Assembly: GCA_002691725.1 (NCBI GenBank)
Contig: NZIT01000102.1
Coordinates: 1 to 9,845 of the forward strand
DNA: 9,845 bases
Direction of reading: 5' to 3'
DNA from: SAR116 cluster bacterium
GTDB lineage: Bacteria; Pseudomonadota; Alphaproteobacteria; Puniceispirillales; UBA1172
The translations under genes and the position numbers were made by a program. Shown here one piece after another: positions 1 through 6,489 of this stretch. Every line of letters begins with the position of its first letter. The stretch's first letter is position 1. Below the pieces are notes generated by a model that did not search any database, was not told where the DNA came from, and saw only the letters and a list, made by a program, of their open reading frames with translations.

Positions 1-488
1 GCGGTGTTTTGTTAGGCGATAAATATCATTTTGATATGATACGCCCGGGGATCGCTTTATATGGCTATCCCCCCCTTCCTGCCGAAGGCTTCACCCCTGC
101 CCTGACCCTGAAAGGGCGAGTGCTTCAGATCAGAGAGGCAAAGGCAGGTGAATATGTTGGCTATAACAACACCTATAAATTGACCCGCGATACTTTGCTA
201 GCAACTATTGCTGGCGGTTATGCGGATGGGATAAGACGCCATCTTAGCAATCAAGGTCAGGTTTCGCATAAAGATTTAACCGCCCCTATTCTTGGCCGGG
301 TATCAATGGATACACATATAATTGATATCACAGACTGGCCGAAAGGGGTGCTAGGCACATTGGATTATGTTACTATCATTGCGCCAAATCATGATGCAGA
401 TGTTATGGCTTTATTAAGTGACACAATTTGTAATGATGTTCTAACATCTTTGCGGCTTCGAGCATCACGATCTTATGTCGGCACATGA
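1..488 (+). CDS. alr: Alanine racemase, C-terminal part (5' end outside window)
   Basis: This is the 3' part of a PLP-dependent alanine racemase, which interconverts L- and D-alanine in the cytosol to supply D-Ala for peptidoglycan. The open frame runs in from the window edge (first whole codon at base 3), so the start and the PLP-lysine domain are missing. Visible family motifs, in order, are YHFDMIRPGIALYG, close to the end of the TIM barrel; GGYADGIRR, whose Tyr (codon 219-221) corresponds to the catalytic tyrosine contributed across the dimer; and GRVSMD, the conserved Met-Asp of the C-terminal beta domain. The protein ends in a typical R-x-x-R-x-Y tail at SRSYVGT, so the 3' end is intact. 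The next gene, mlaE, is on the same strand after 108 bases. The identification is firm; only the exact paralogue (biosynthetic alr or catabolic dadX type) is open, and this context favours alr. Confidence 0.93.
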   Translation, partial: GVLLGDKYHFDMIRPGIALYGYPPLPAEGFTPALTLKGRVLQIREAKAGEYVGYNNTYKLTRDTLLATIAGGYADGIRRHLSNQGQVSHKDLTAPILGRVSMDTHIIDITDWPKGVLGTLDYVTIIAPNHDADVMALLSDTICNDVLTSLRLRASRSYVGT

Positions 489-501
489 TCAGGTGGATAT
501 T

Positions 502-566
502 AATGGATGATAGTAATGGATGATAGTAATAGATCATGGGAATAGATCATGGTAATAATTCATGAT
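502..566 (+). repeat. Five-unit 13-bp tandem repeat between alr and mlaE
   Basis: Five head-to-tail 13-bp units fill more than half of the 108-base spacer. Units 1 and 2 (502-514, 515-527) are identical, AATGGATGATAGT. Units 3 and 4 (528-540, 541-553) read AATAGATCATGGG and AATAGATCATGGT. Unit 5 (554-566) is AATAATTCATGAT, the most diverged. The phase is kept exactly, with no gaps. ATCATG at 546-551 could pair with CATGAT at 561-566 around a 9-base loop, a weak hairpin at best. The array stops about 15 bases before the mlaE ribosome binding site. No function can be assigned; it may be a neutral minisatellite or part of the mlaE leader. Confidence 0.85.
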
Positions 567-581
567 GAATAAAGACCTTAT

Positions 582-590
582 AAGGAAAGG
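582..590 (+). promoter_or_regulatory. Ribosome binding site of mlaE
   Basis: The purine-rich stretch AAGGAAAGG ends six bases before the ATG at 597, good Shine-Dalgarno spacing. It supports 597 as the mlaE start. It is the clearest ribosome site on the plus strand, which fits mlaE being translated independently of alr. Confidence 0.75.
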
Positions 591-596
591 CTAGTC

Positions 597-1376
597 ATGC
601 AAGTCCTGCAAATTCCTGGCAGAGCCACCTTGTCCATGCTCGCTGAGATTGGCCGTTTAAGCTTATTTATTGGACAGGCTATATTCTGGTTGGTGCGTCC
701 ACCATGGTATGGCCGTCAGATTTTCCGCCAGATCATTGATATTGGATATTACTCATTAGCTGTGGTTGGTCTGACGACGATGTTTTCTGGCATGGTGATT
801 GCGCTTCAGAGCTATACAGGCACCGAACGATTTTCCGCAGAAGGGGAAACATCTGTTGCGACAGTGGTTGTTCTGATCATCACAAGAGAACTAGGCCCTG
901 TTCTGGCTGGTCTTATGGTTGCCGGGCGGATTGGTGCGGCGATGGCGGCAGAAATCGGCACTATGCGTGTCACTGACCAAATTGATGCGCTTGATACGCT
1001 ATCGACGCGGCCAATGCAGTATTTGATCGCGCCACGCGTTATTGCCGGGACGATTTGCCTGCCGTTTCTGGTTTTAGTTGGCGATATTATCGGTGTTTTT
1101 GGCGGCTATGTTATTGCCGTCTATCAGCTTGGGTTTTCGCCTTCGATTTATCTATCGGGAACGATGGAATATTTAGAGGCCTTTGACGTCATTATAGGCT
1201 TGATCAAAGCGGCCGTGTTTGGGTTTATTGTTTCCATAATGGGGTGCTATTTTGGCTATCATTCAGGTCGCGGTGCCGAAGGCGTTGGCCGCGCCACCAC
1301 CAATGCTGTTGTATATTCTGCCATCCTGATCCTGGTCTTTGATTTTATGATAACCGGCTTTGCTTTTGTGCGGTGA
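597..1376 (+). CDS. mlaE: Mla-type phospholipid ABC transporter permease
   Basis: The 259-residue product is an inner-membrane permease of the MlaE family (formerly DUF140, Ttg2B/YrbE-like). With MlaF it forms the core of a complex that moves phospholipids between inner and outer membranes and helps keep the outer-membrane lipid asymmetry. The family signature is clear: TRELGPVLAGLMVAGRIGA at about residues 96-114, followed by AAEIGTMRVTDQIDAL, the EQIDAL-type cytoplasmic segment that contacts the ATPase. Around it are hydrophobic segments at roughly 50-70, 88-110, 145-175, 195-217 and 237-256, and the length is typical. An amphipathic N-terminus (residues 10-45, rich in Trp, Phe and Arg) matches the membrane-surface helix of the family. 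mlaF follows after four bases. No MlaD-type MCE gene lies in the window. The substrate is inferred from the family, not from the sequence. Confidence 0.93.
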   Translation: MQVLQIPGRATLSMLAEIGRLSLFIGQAIFWLVRPPWYGRQIFRQIIDIGYYSLAVVGLTTMFSGMVIALQSYTGTERFSAEGETSVATVVVLIITRELGPVLAGLMVAGRIGAAMAAEIGTMRVTDQIDALDTLSTRPMQYLIAPRVIAGTICLPFLVLVGDIIGVFGGYVIAVYQLGFSPSIYLSGTMEYLEAFDVIIGLIKAAVFGFIVSIMGCYFGYHSGRGAEGVGRATTNAVVYSAILILVFDFMITGFAFVR

Positions 1377-1380
1377 TATG

Positions 1381-2154
1381 ATGAGCGATATAAAAATTCA
1401 AATCCGCAATTTATATAAAAGCTTTGGCTCAAACAAGGTGTTGCAAGGCATTGATCTTGATGTCCATGACGGCCAGTCTATCGCCATTATCGGGGCATCT
1501 GGAACAGGTAAATCGGTGTTGTTGAAATGTATCCTTGGATTGATCAAACCTGATAGCGGGTCTGCCATGGTCGAGGGCATTGAAACCGTCGGGGCAAGCC
1601 GCCAGACCAGAGAAGACGTATTGCGAAAGTTTGGCATGCTTTTCCAGGGCGGGGCATTATTTGATTCGCTGCCTGTTTGGGAAAATATCATGTTCCGCTT
1701 TCGCCAAAAAAATGCGCTGAGCATAGATGAATTACGGCAAGTCGCCACCGACACATTAGCTGATGTGTTGCTTGAGGAACGTGTCCTTGATCTCTATCCG
1801 GCGGAATTGTCAGGCGGTATGCAGAAACGTGTTGGCCTCGCCCGCGCTATCGCGGATAAACCCGGCATCTTATTTTTCGATGAGCCGACATCTGGCCTCG
1901 ACCCGATCACAAGTGGCGTTATTAATCGGCTTATCCGTAACGCTGTTGACAGGCTAGGCGCAACCGCCATGACGATCAGCCATGATATGAACTCGGTTAG
2001 GCAAATTGCCGATCAGGTAGCAATGATCCATGATGGGCATATTATCTGGCAAGGCAGCGTTAAAGAGATGGAAACGGTCGATCATCCCGTTGTTCATCAG
2101 TTTGTTCATGGTCTGCCGACAGGGCCATTAACAAAATATGCAGAAAGTATCTAA
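1381..2154 (+). CDS. mlaF: Mla-type phospholipid ABC transporter ATPase
   Basis: The 257-residue product is a cytosolic ABC ATPase that energises the MlaE permease. From the start used here, it has Walker A GASGTGKS (38-45), Q-loop Gln89 followed by GGALFDSL, which is characteristic of the MlaF branch, signature LSGGMQKR (133-140), Walker B ILFFDE with catalytic Glu168, and the switch His201 in ISHDM. All key residues are present and the length is normal. Two ATG codons lie in tandem at 1378 and 1381. The second is preferred because GGTGAT at 1372-1377 can pair with the 16S tail and leaves three bases before 1381. The frame is also open from a TTG at 1360 inside mlaE, which is unlikely to be used. 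The stop overlaps the radA start (TAATG), so the two are probably translationally coupled. Confidence 0.93.
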   Translation: MSDIKIQIRNLYKSFGSNKVLQGIDLDVHDGQSIAIIGASGTGKSVLLKCILGLIKPDSGSAMVEGIETVGASRQTREDVLRKFGMLFQGGALFDSLPVWENIMFRFRQKNALSIDELRQVATDTLADVLLEERVLDLYPAELSGGMQKRVGLARAIADKPGILFFDEPTSGLDPITSGVINRLIRNAVDRLGATAMTISHDMNSVRQIADQVAMIHDGHIIWQGSVKEMETVDHPVVHQFVHGLPTGPLTKYAESI

Positions 2155-3539
2155 TGGCGCGTCCGAAATCGCAATTTATCTGTCAAGAATGCGGTGCTGT
2201 TCATAGCAAATGGTCAGGAAAATGTAGCCAGTGCAATAGCTGGAACAGCATCACTGAGGAAACCGTTACCGCTACACCCGGTGCCGCTGGCAAGGCCAAA
2301 GGCAGCCAGATCAATATGCATAAGCTGGTTGGTGAGACAGCTCCACCGCCGCGCCTAAGCACAGGCATCCCCGAAATGGATAGAGTGTTGGGCGGCGGTT
2401 TAGTCCCAGGCTCAGCGACATTAATCGGCGGTGATCCGGGTATTGGAAAATCCACCTTATTGCTGCAAACCTTATGCAAGATGGCCATGGCGGGACAGGA
2501 TGCGGCCTATTTTAGCGGCGAAGAATCCGTTGAGCAGATTAGAATGCGGGGCAGCCGCCTTGGGCTTGCCGCAAATGATATGCCGCTTGGCCTTGCCACC
2601 AGCACCAATGCTGCGGATATCACCGCATCACTATATACAGCTCAGCCCGTTGCCGTAGCGGTGATTGATTCTATTCAGACCATGTTCTTGCCGTCAATCG
2701 AATCAAGCCCCGGCACCGTCAGTCAGGTTCGTGCCAGTGCCTTTGAATTGATCAGAGCCGCTAAAGCCAAAGGCGCGGCGATCATCATTGTTGGCCATGT
2801 CACCAAAGATGGCGCAATCGCTGGCCCCAAAGTGCTGGAGCATATGGTTGATACGGTGCTTCATTTTGAAGGTGATCGGAGTCACCATTTCCGAATTTTA
2901 CGCTGTATCAAAAACCGCTTTGGCCCGACTGATGAGATTGGCGTTTTTGAAATGAAAGGTCATGGTCTAGCTGAAGTCGCCAATCCATCTGAACTTTTCC
3001 TTGCTGATCGTCAGGATAATGTATCAGGTGCTGTGGTTTTTGCCGGACTTGAGGGCACGCGGCCTATTCTGGTTGAAATACAGGCGCTTGTTGCGCCTTC
3101 TACCATGGCTAATCCACGACGCAATGTCGTGGGCTGGGATCAAGGGCGGTTATCCATGCTTGCCGCCGTGTTGGAGGCGCGTGGCGGTATCCCGTTATCA
3201 GGGCGCGATATATTCCTTAATGTCGCTGGCGGTGTCAAGATAACAGAGCCTGCGGCTGATTTGGCTGTGGCGGCGGCATTATTATCTTCAATGAGCGACC
3301 TGCCCTGCCCTCGCAGTTGTGTTGTTTTTGGTGAGGTTGGGCTAGCCGCAGAAACGCGCCGTGTCGCGCATCCTGATTTGCGTCTGAAAGAAGCCGCCAA
3401 GCTAGGCTTTGATCAAGCTATTCTGCCGCCAGCAAAGGCTAAAGATATATCAGCACCTGATGGCATAGCCCTAAATTATGCGTCCGATTTGAACCAATTA
3501 ATTGCCACTTTAGGCGGAATGAAAGACAATTCGTTATAA
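2154..3539 (+). CDS. radA: DNA repair ATPase RadA (Sms)
   Basis: The 461-residue product is RadA, a RecA-like hexameric ATPase that drives branch migration and processes recombination intermediates during repair. The domains are complete and in order. An N-terminal zinc finger has Cys10, Cys13, Cys24 and Cys27 (two C-x2-C pairs). The ATPase core has Walker A GGDPGIGKST (92-101), a Walker B-like strand ending in VIDS (about 170-173), and the RadA-specific KNRFG motif (253-257), needed in this family for branch migration. A C-terminal Lon-like domain (about 275-455) contains the conserved EPAADLAVAAALLSS block. Length matches the family (about 450-460). The ATG shares its A with the mlaF stop (TAATG) and lacks a strong ribosome site, so translation probably depends on ribosomes finishing mlaF. 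cvpA follows after 42 bases. Confidence 0.97.
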   Translation: MARPKSQFICQECGAVHSKWSGKCSQCNSWNSITEETVTATPGAAGKAKGSQINMHKLVGETAPPPRLSTGIPEMDRVLGGGLVPGSATLIGGDPGIGKSTLLLQTLCKMAMAGQDAAYFSGEESVEQIRMRGSRLGLAANDMPLGLATSTNAADITASLYTAQPVAVAVIDSIQTMFLPSIESSPGTVSQVRASAFELIRAAKAKGAAIIIVGHVTKDGAIAGPKVLEHMVDTVLHFEGDRSHHFRILRCIKNRFGPTDEIGVFEMKGHGLAEVANPSELFLADRQDNVSGAVVFAGLEGTRPILVEIQALVAPSTMANPRRNVVGWDQGRLSMLAAVLEARGGIPLSGRDIFLNVAGGVKITEPAADLAVAAALLSSMSDLPCPRSCVVFGEVGLAAETRRVAHPDLRLKEAAKLGFDQAILPPAKAKDISAPDGIALNYASDLNQLIATLGGMKDNSL

Positions 3540-3581
3540 GCCATTGCCGAGCCCCCAGTTAATAGGGTAAAACAAATCAAC

Positions 3582-4268
3582 ATGGATATAAGCATACCAT
3601 TTAACTTGATTGATGTTTTGATAGTGGTCGTCGCTGTTATATCCGGGGCGATGGCTAGCCTGCGTGGTTTTATCCGAGAGATCTTTGGCCTGATTGGCTG
3701 GATTTTAGCGGTCATTGGCGCCCGCATGCTTGAGAAAACAACAAGCACGTTTTTAGTTGAATATATTCCATCTGATGACTTGCGATTGGTTTTGGGCTGG
3801 GCAATCCCATTTATTATCATTGCGCTTATTTGGTATATTATATCCAATATCCTAAGCCCGCCGTTACGCCGTTTTACCCTGAATTTGCTTGATCGCCCTC
3901 TTGGCTTTTTATTTGGACTGGCGCGCGGCATAGTCATTGCCGCATTGATCTATACAGGGGCGTTATTCGCCGTTGATCACGAAGACGCCTTACCAAGCAT
4001 GGTTAAAGACATGGCGCTTATTGATGTGACGCGAAGCACCACGATATTTCTTGCTGATTTTCTACCTGAAACGATAAGCGAAGAAATCATAGAAAAGATA
4101 CCTGAGACGATAATTGATCCTGAGGCACCACTGGATGGCCTTATCCCCGATGAGACGTTAGATACAACAACTGAGAGCAATACTGCCGCAACCTCCCAAT
4201 CAAATACAGGCACATTACTAGAAGATGAATTAGGTGATCTTCCCACCATTACAGATGGAGTTGAATAA
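3582..4268 (+). CDS. cvpA: CvpA family inner-membrane protein with long acidic tail
   Basis: The 228-residue product belongs to the CvpA family, small inner-membrane proteins named for colicin V production and linked to envelope stress and bile resistance in enterobacteria; the molecular activity is unknown. Four hydrophobic segments are visible at about 9-26, 32-49, 70-91 and 107-129. They carry family-typical motifs: DVLIVVV, the glycine-rich SLRGFIREIFGLIGW between the first two segments, and DRPLGFLFGLARG before the fourth. Residues from about 142 on form a hydrophilic tail rich in Asp, Glu, Thr and Ser, without recognisable domains. The ATG is preceded by AGGG at 3564-3567, 14 bases away, a weak and distant ribosome site; the next Met lies inside the first membrane segment, so 3582 is the sensible start. 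It overlaps purF by one base; cvpA-purF linkage is widespread in proteobacteria. Confidence 0.9.
   Translation: MDISIPFNLIDVLIVVVAVISGAMASLRGFIREIFGLIGWILAVIGARMLEKTTSTFLVEYIPSDDLRLVLGWAIPFIIIALIWYIISNILSPPLRRFTLNLLDRPLGFLFGLARGIVIAALIYTGALFAVDHEDALPSMVKDMALIDVTRSTTIFLADFLPETISEEIIEKIPETIIDPEAPLDGLIPDETLDTTTESNTAATSQSNTGTLLEDELGDLPTITDGVE
4257..4260 (+). promoter_or_regulatory. Ribosome binding site of purF
   Basis: GGAG lies seven bases before the purF ATG at 4268, inside the last codons of cvpA. It supports the TAATG overlap start and an N-terminus with a 15-residue propeptide ahead of the catalytic cysteine. Confidence 0.7.
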
Positions 4269-5710
4269 TGCCACATGATGGCAAACTGCCCTTTGACAGT
4301 TTTCAAGAAGAATGCGCGGTTTTTGGAGTTTATGGGTCAGATGAAGCGGCGGTGCATACAGCACTAGGACTTCATGCGCTCCAGCATAGAGGCCAGGAAG
4401 CCACTGGTATTATCAGCTTTGACGGGGATAAATATCACAGTCATCGGGGCTTTGGTCATGTTGGTGAAAACTTTGATGCCGCCTCAGGGCATTTAGATAA
4501 GCTGGTTGGTTATTCCGCGATTGGCCATAACCGCTATTCCACCACGGGGGAGCCTGAATTAAGAAATATCCAGCCGTTTTTCTCAGAATTGGCGTTTGGC
4601 GGTTTTGCGCTTGCTCATAATGGTAATTTGACAAATGCAGACAGATTGCGTCAGTCCCTGGTTGAAACAGGTAGCCTGATGCAAAGCACAACCGATACCG
4701 AAGTTATCATTCATTTAGTCGCCCGTTCGCATCAAACTGATCCAGCCTTGCGCTTGGTTGATGCCATGAAACAGGTGGAAGGCGCCTATTCGCTGGTCAG
4801 CCTGTCACCTCAAGGATTGATCGCCATGCGTGATCCACATGGGGTTAGACCACTCGTGCTAGGGCAGATTGGTGATGCCTATGTCGTCGCATCAGAAACT
4901 TGCGGATTAGATATTATTGGCGCCGATTTCATCCGTGACGTTAAACCGGGGGAGATGATTATTATCAATGAGGATGGGATGACTTCATCGCAGCCCTTAG
5001 CCCCGCAACCATCACGCTTTTGCGTGTTTGAATATATCTATTTTGCGCGCCCTGATAGCGTTATGGAAAACCAGCATGTCTATGGCGCGAGAAAACATAT
5101 CGGGCATGAACTGGCTAGAGAAAGCCATATAGACGCTGATGTCATTGTTCCCGTCCCCGATTCAGGTATTCCAGCGGCATTAGGATACGCTGAGGAAACA
5201 CATATCCCCTTTGATTTTGGCATTATCCGCAATCACTATGTTGGCCGAACATTTATTCAGCCAACCGATGCCGGGCGGCAAACTGGTGTTAAGATGAAAC
5301 ATAATGCCAATAGCCTGTCGGTTTCTGGTAAACGTGTTGTTATTGTTGATGATTCTATTGTTCGCGGCACAACCTCAATCAAGATCGTTAATATGATCAG
5401 AGATGCTGGCGCAACCGAAGTCCATATGCGAATTGCCAGCCCGCCAACAACTCATCCGTGTTTTTACGGAGTTGATACGCCTGACCGTGACAAACTGATT
5501 GCCGCTAGCATGGATACTACTGCCATTGCCAAACATATCGGCGTTGATAGCCTTGCCTTTATTTCCATTGATGGGCTTTATCGGGCATTAGATGAAACTG
5601 GCCGCGACCCCAATGCGCCACAATATTGTGACGCTTGTTTCACCGGTGACTATCCTATTGAGCCGCGGCGCAGTGACGGTAAATCCACCAAAGGAATTGT
5701 TAGCAAATGA
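4268..5710 (+). CDS. purF: Amidophosphoribosyltransferase
   Basis: The 480-residue product catalyses the committed step of purine synthesis: PRPP plus glutamine to 5-phosphoribosylamine. The N-terminal glutamine amidotransferase domain has its nucleophile at Cys16 in EECAVFG, so a 15-residue propeptide must be removed, as in the Bacillus subtilis type. GHNRYSTTG (86-94) and the AHNGNLTN segment (116-123) are further class II glutaminase motifs. The C-terminal phosphoribosyltransferase domain has the PRPP loop VVIVDDSIVRGTTS (357-370). Four cysteines, Cys252, Cys398, Cys454 and Cys457 (the last two as C-x2-C), match the positions that hold a 4Fe-4S cluster in the B. subtilis enzyme; by contrast the E. 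coli enzyme has no cluster. It is therefore predicted to be the propeptide-processed, Fe-S type. The stop overlaps the downstream SDR start by four bases (ATGA). Confidence 0.97.
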   Translation: MPHDGKLPFDSFQEECAVFGVYGSDEAAVHTALGLHALQHRGQEATGIISFDGDKYHSHRGFGHVGENFDAASGHLDKLVGYSAIGHNRYSTTGEPELRNIQPFFSELAFGGFALAHNGNLTNADRLRQSLVETGSLMQSTTDTEVIIHLVARSHQTDPALRLVDAMKQVEGAYSLVSLSPQGLIAMRDPHGVRPLVLGQIGDAYVVASETCGLDIIGADFIRDVKPGEMIIINEDGMTSSQPLAPQPSRFCVFEYIYFARPDSVMENQHVYGARKHIGHELARESHIDADVIVPVPDSGIPAALGYAEETHIPFDFGIIRNHYVGRTFIQPTDAGRQTGVKMKHNANSLSVSGKRVVIVDDSIVRGTTSIKIVNMIRDAGATEVHMRIASPPTTHPCFYGVDTPDRDKLIAASMDTTAIAKHIGVDSLAFISIDGLYRALDETGRDPNAPQYCDACFTGDYPIEPRRSDGKSTKGIVSK

Positions 5711-6420
5711 CCTTAGGTAAAGATCGTATCGCGCTCGTCACAGGGGCATCACGCGGAATAGGTCGTGCCGCCGCTTTGGCGCTGGCACGCAAAGGCGCGC
5801 ATATCATTGCCACCGCCAGAACTCAAGCAGGCCTGGAAGAACTGGATGATGAGATTAAAGCCAATGGCGGCAACGCGACATTGGTCACGATGGATGTCAA
5901 TGATCGTCCTGCTTTGCCGCGCTTGGCTGAGGCTATCCGTGAACGCTGGGGAAAGCTGGATATTATTGTGTTGAACGCTGGCATTTTGGGGGAATTGACC
6001 CCCATTTCCCATATGGATGAGCAAATATGGGATGATGTCATTGCGACAAACCTGACCGCTGGTTTTCGGATGATACACCATCTTGATCCGTTATTCCGGC
6101 AATCTGATGCTGGACGCGCCGTGCTAGTGACCTCTGGCGCCGCAAGTGGCAGGATGCCCTATTGGTCAGCTTATGCCGCGAGTAAAGCCGGGCTTGACGC
6201 CTTGGGCAAAAGCTGGGCGGCAGAGCTTATCAACACGCCGCATCGGGTAAATATGTTAAGCCCCGGGCGCATTGCTACGCAAATGATTGGGCAAGCCTTT
6301 CCGGGGATTGATAAATCGACCTTGCCAAGCCCTGACGATATTGCCAATGCCTTTGTTCAGCTATGTCGGCCAGATTGTGCCTCTCAAGGTGAAATCCTTG
6401 ATGCCACCTCACTTTGCTAA
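5707..6420 (+). CDS. Short-chain dehydrogenase/reductase, substrate unknown
   Basis: The 237-residue product is a classical SDR oxidoreductase with one Rossmann domain. It shows the cofactor motif TGASRGIG (12-19), NAG (90-92), Asn115, Ser143 and the catalytic YAASK pair Tyr156/Lys160, so the full Asn-Ser-Tyr-Lys tetrad is present. TARTQ at the end of beta-2 has an Arg that suggests NADP(H) preference. After the catalytic helix comes SPGRIAT, the family's PG motif. The gene overlaps purF by four bases (ATGA), with AAGGA at 5691-5695 as a possible ribosome site, so coupling to purF is likely. A purF-linked SDR is common in alphaproteobacteria, but I know of no proven substrate, so no symbol is given. 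The last codons and stop form the first unit of an 18-bp tandem repeat, so its C-terminus may differ from that of relatives. Confidence 0.88.
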   Translation: MTLGKDRIALVTGASRGIGRAAALALARKGAHIIATARTQAGLEELDDEIKANGGNATLVTMDVNDRPALPRLAEAIRERWGKLDIIVLNAGILGELTPISHMDEQIWDDVIATNLTAGFRMIHHLDPLFRQSDAGRAVLVTSGAASGRMPYWSAYAASKAGLDALGKSWAAELINTPHRVNMLSPGRIATQMIGQAFPGIDKSTLPSPDDIANAFVQLCRPDCASQGEILDATSLC

Positions 6421-6479
6421 ACCAGCTCGCTTTGCTAAACCAGCTCGCTTTGCTAAATCAGCTCGCTTTGCTAAATCAG
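6408..6479 (+). repeat. Four-unit 18-bp tandem repeat across the SDR stop codon
   Basis: There are four exact-length units: 6408-6425 CTCACTTTGCTAAACCAG, 6426-6443 CTCGCTTTGCTAAACCAG, and 6444-6461 and 6462-6479, both CTCGCTTTGCTAAATCAG. The units differ by single steps: A to G between 1 and 2, C to T between 2 and 3. The SDR stop TAA (6418-6420) lies in unit 1. As 18 is a multiple of three, the same in-frame TAA recurs at 6436, 6454 and 6472. Both other forward frames stay open through the array. It fills nearly all of the spacer between two convergent genes. I see no stem-loop with a T-run, so it does not look like an intrinsic terminator. Confidence 0.93.
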
Positions 6480-6489
6480 ATCAGGGCGA

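Noticed and set aside
546..566. Inverted pair ATCATG/CATGAT as a possible terminator or operator after alr
   Set aside because: Only six AT-rich pairs with a 9-base loop and no T-run. The pairing follows from the tandem repeat units.
503..594. Several tiny ATG-started frames in the alr-mlaE spacer, including a 10-codon one at 562-594 whose stop lies two bases before the mlaE ATG
   Set aside because: The repeats themselves create the ATG and stop codons, none of the frames has its own ribosome site, and the 10-codon peptide (MMNKDLIRKG) has no regulatory codon run. Most likely chance, although the last one could be tested as a leader peptide.
1360..1380. Upstream TTG start for mlaF overlapping the end of mlaE
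   Set aside because: It would add residues unlike the family N-terminus. The tandem ATGs at 1378/1381 follow a GGTGAT that matches the 16S tail.
3540..3581. Spacer between radA and cvpA as a promoter or terminator site
   Set aside because: The 42 bases hold no hairpin and no clear -35/-10 pair, only a weak AGGG before cvpA. Read-through from radA is the simplest reading.
3140..3937. Long open frames on the minus strand across radA and cvpA (3140-3400, 3476-3937)
   Set aside because: They lie fully or mostly opposite confidently identified genes, have Ser/Pro/Arg-rich composition typical of antisense shadows, and show no domain.
6408..6479. CRISPR array
   Set aside because: The units are directly adjacent, with no variable spacers, and 18 bp is too short for a CRISPR repeat. 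The first unit is coding sequence.
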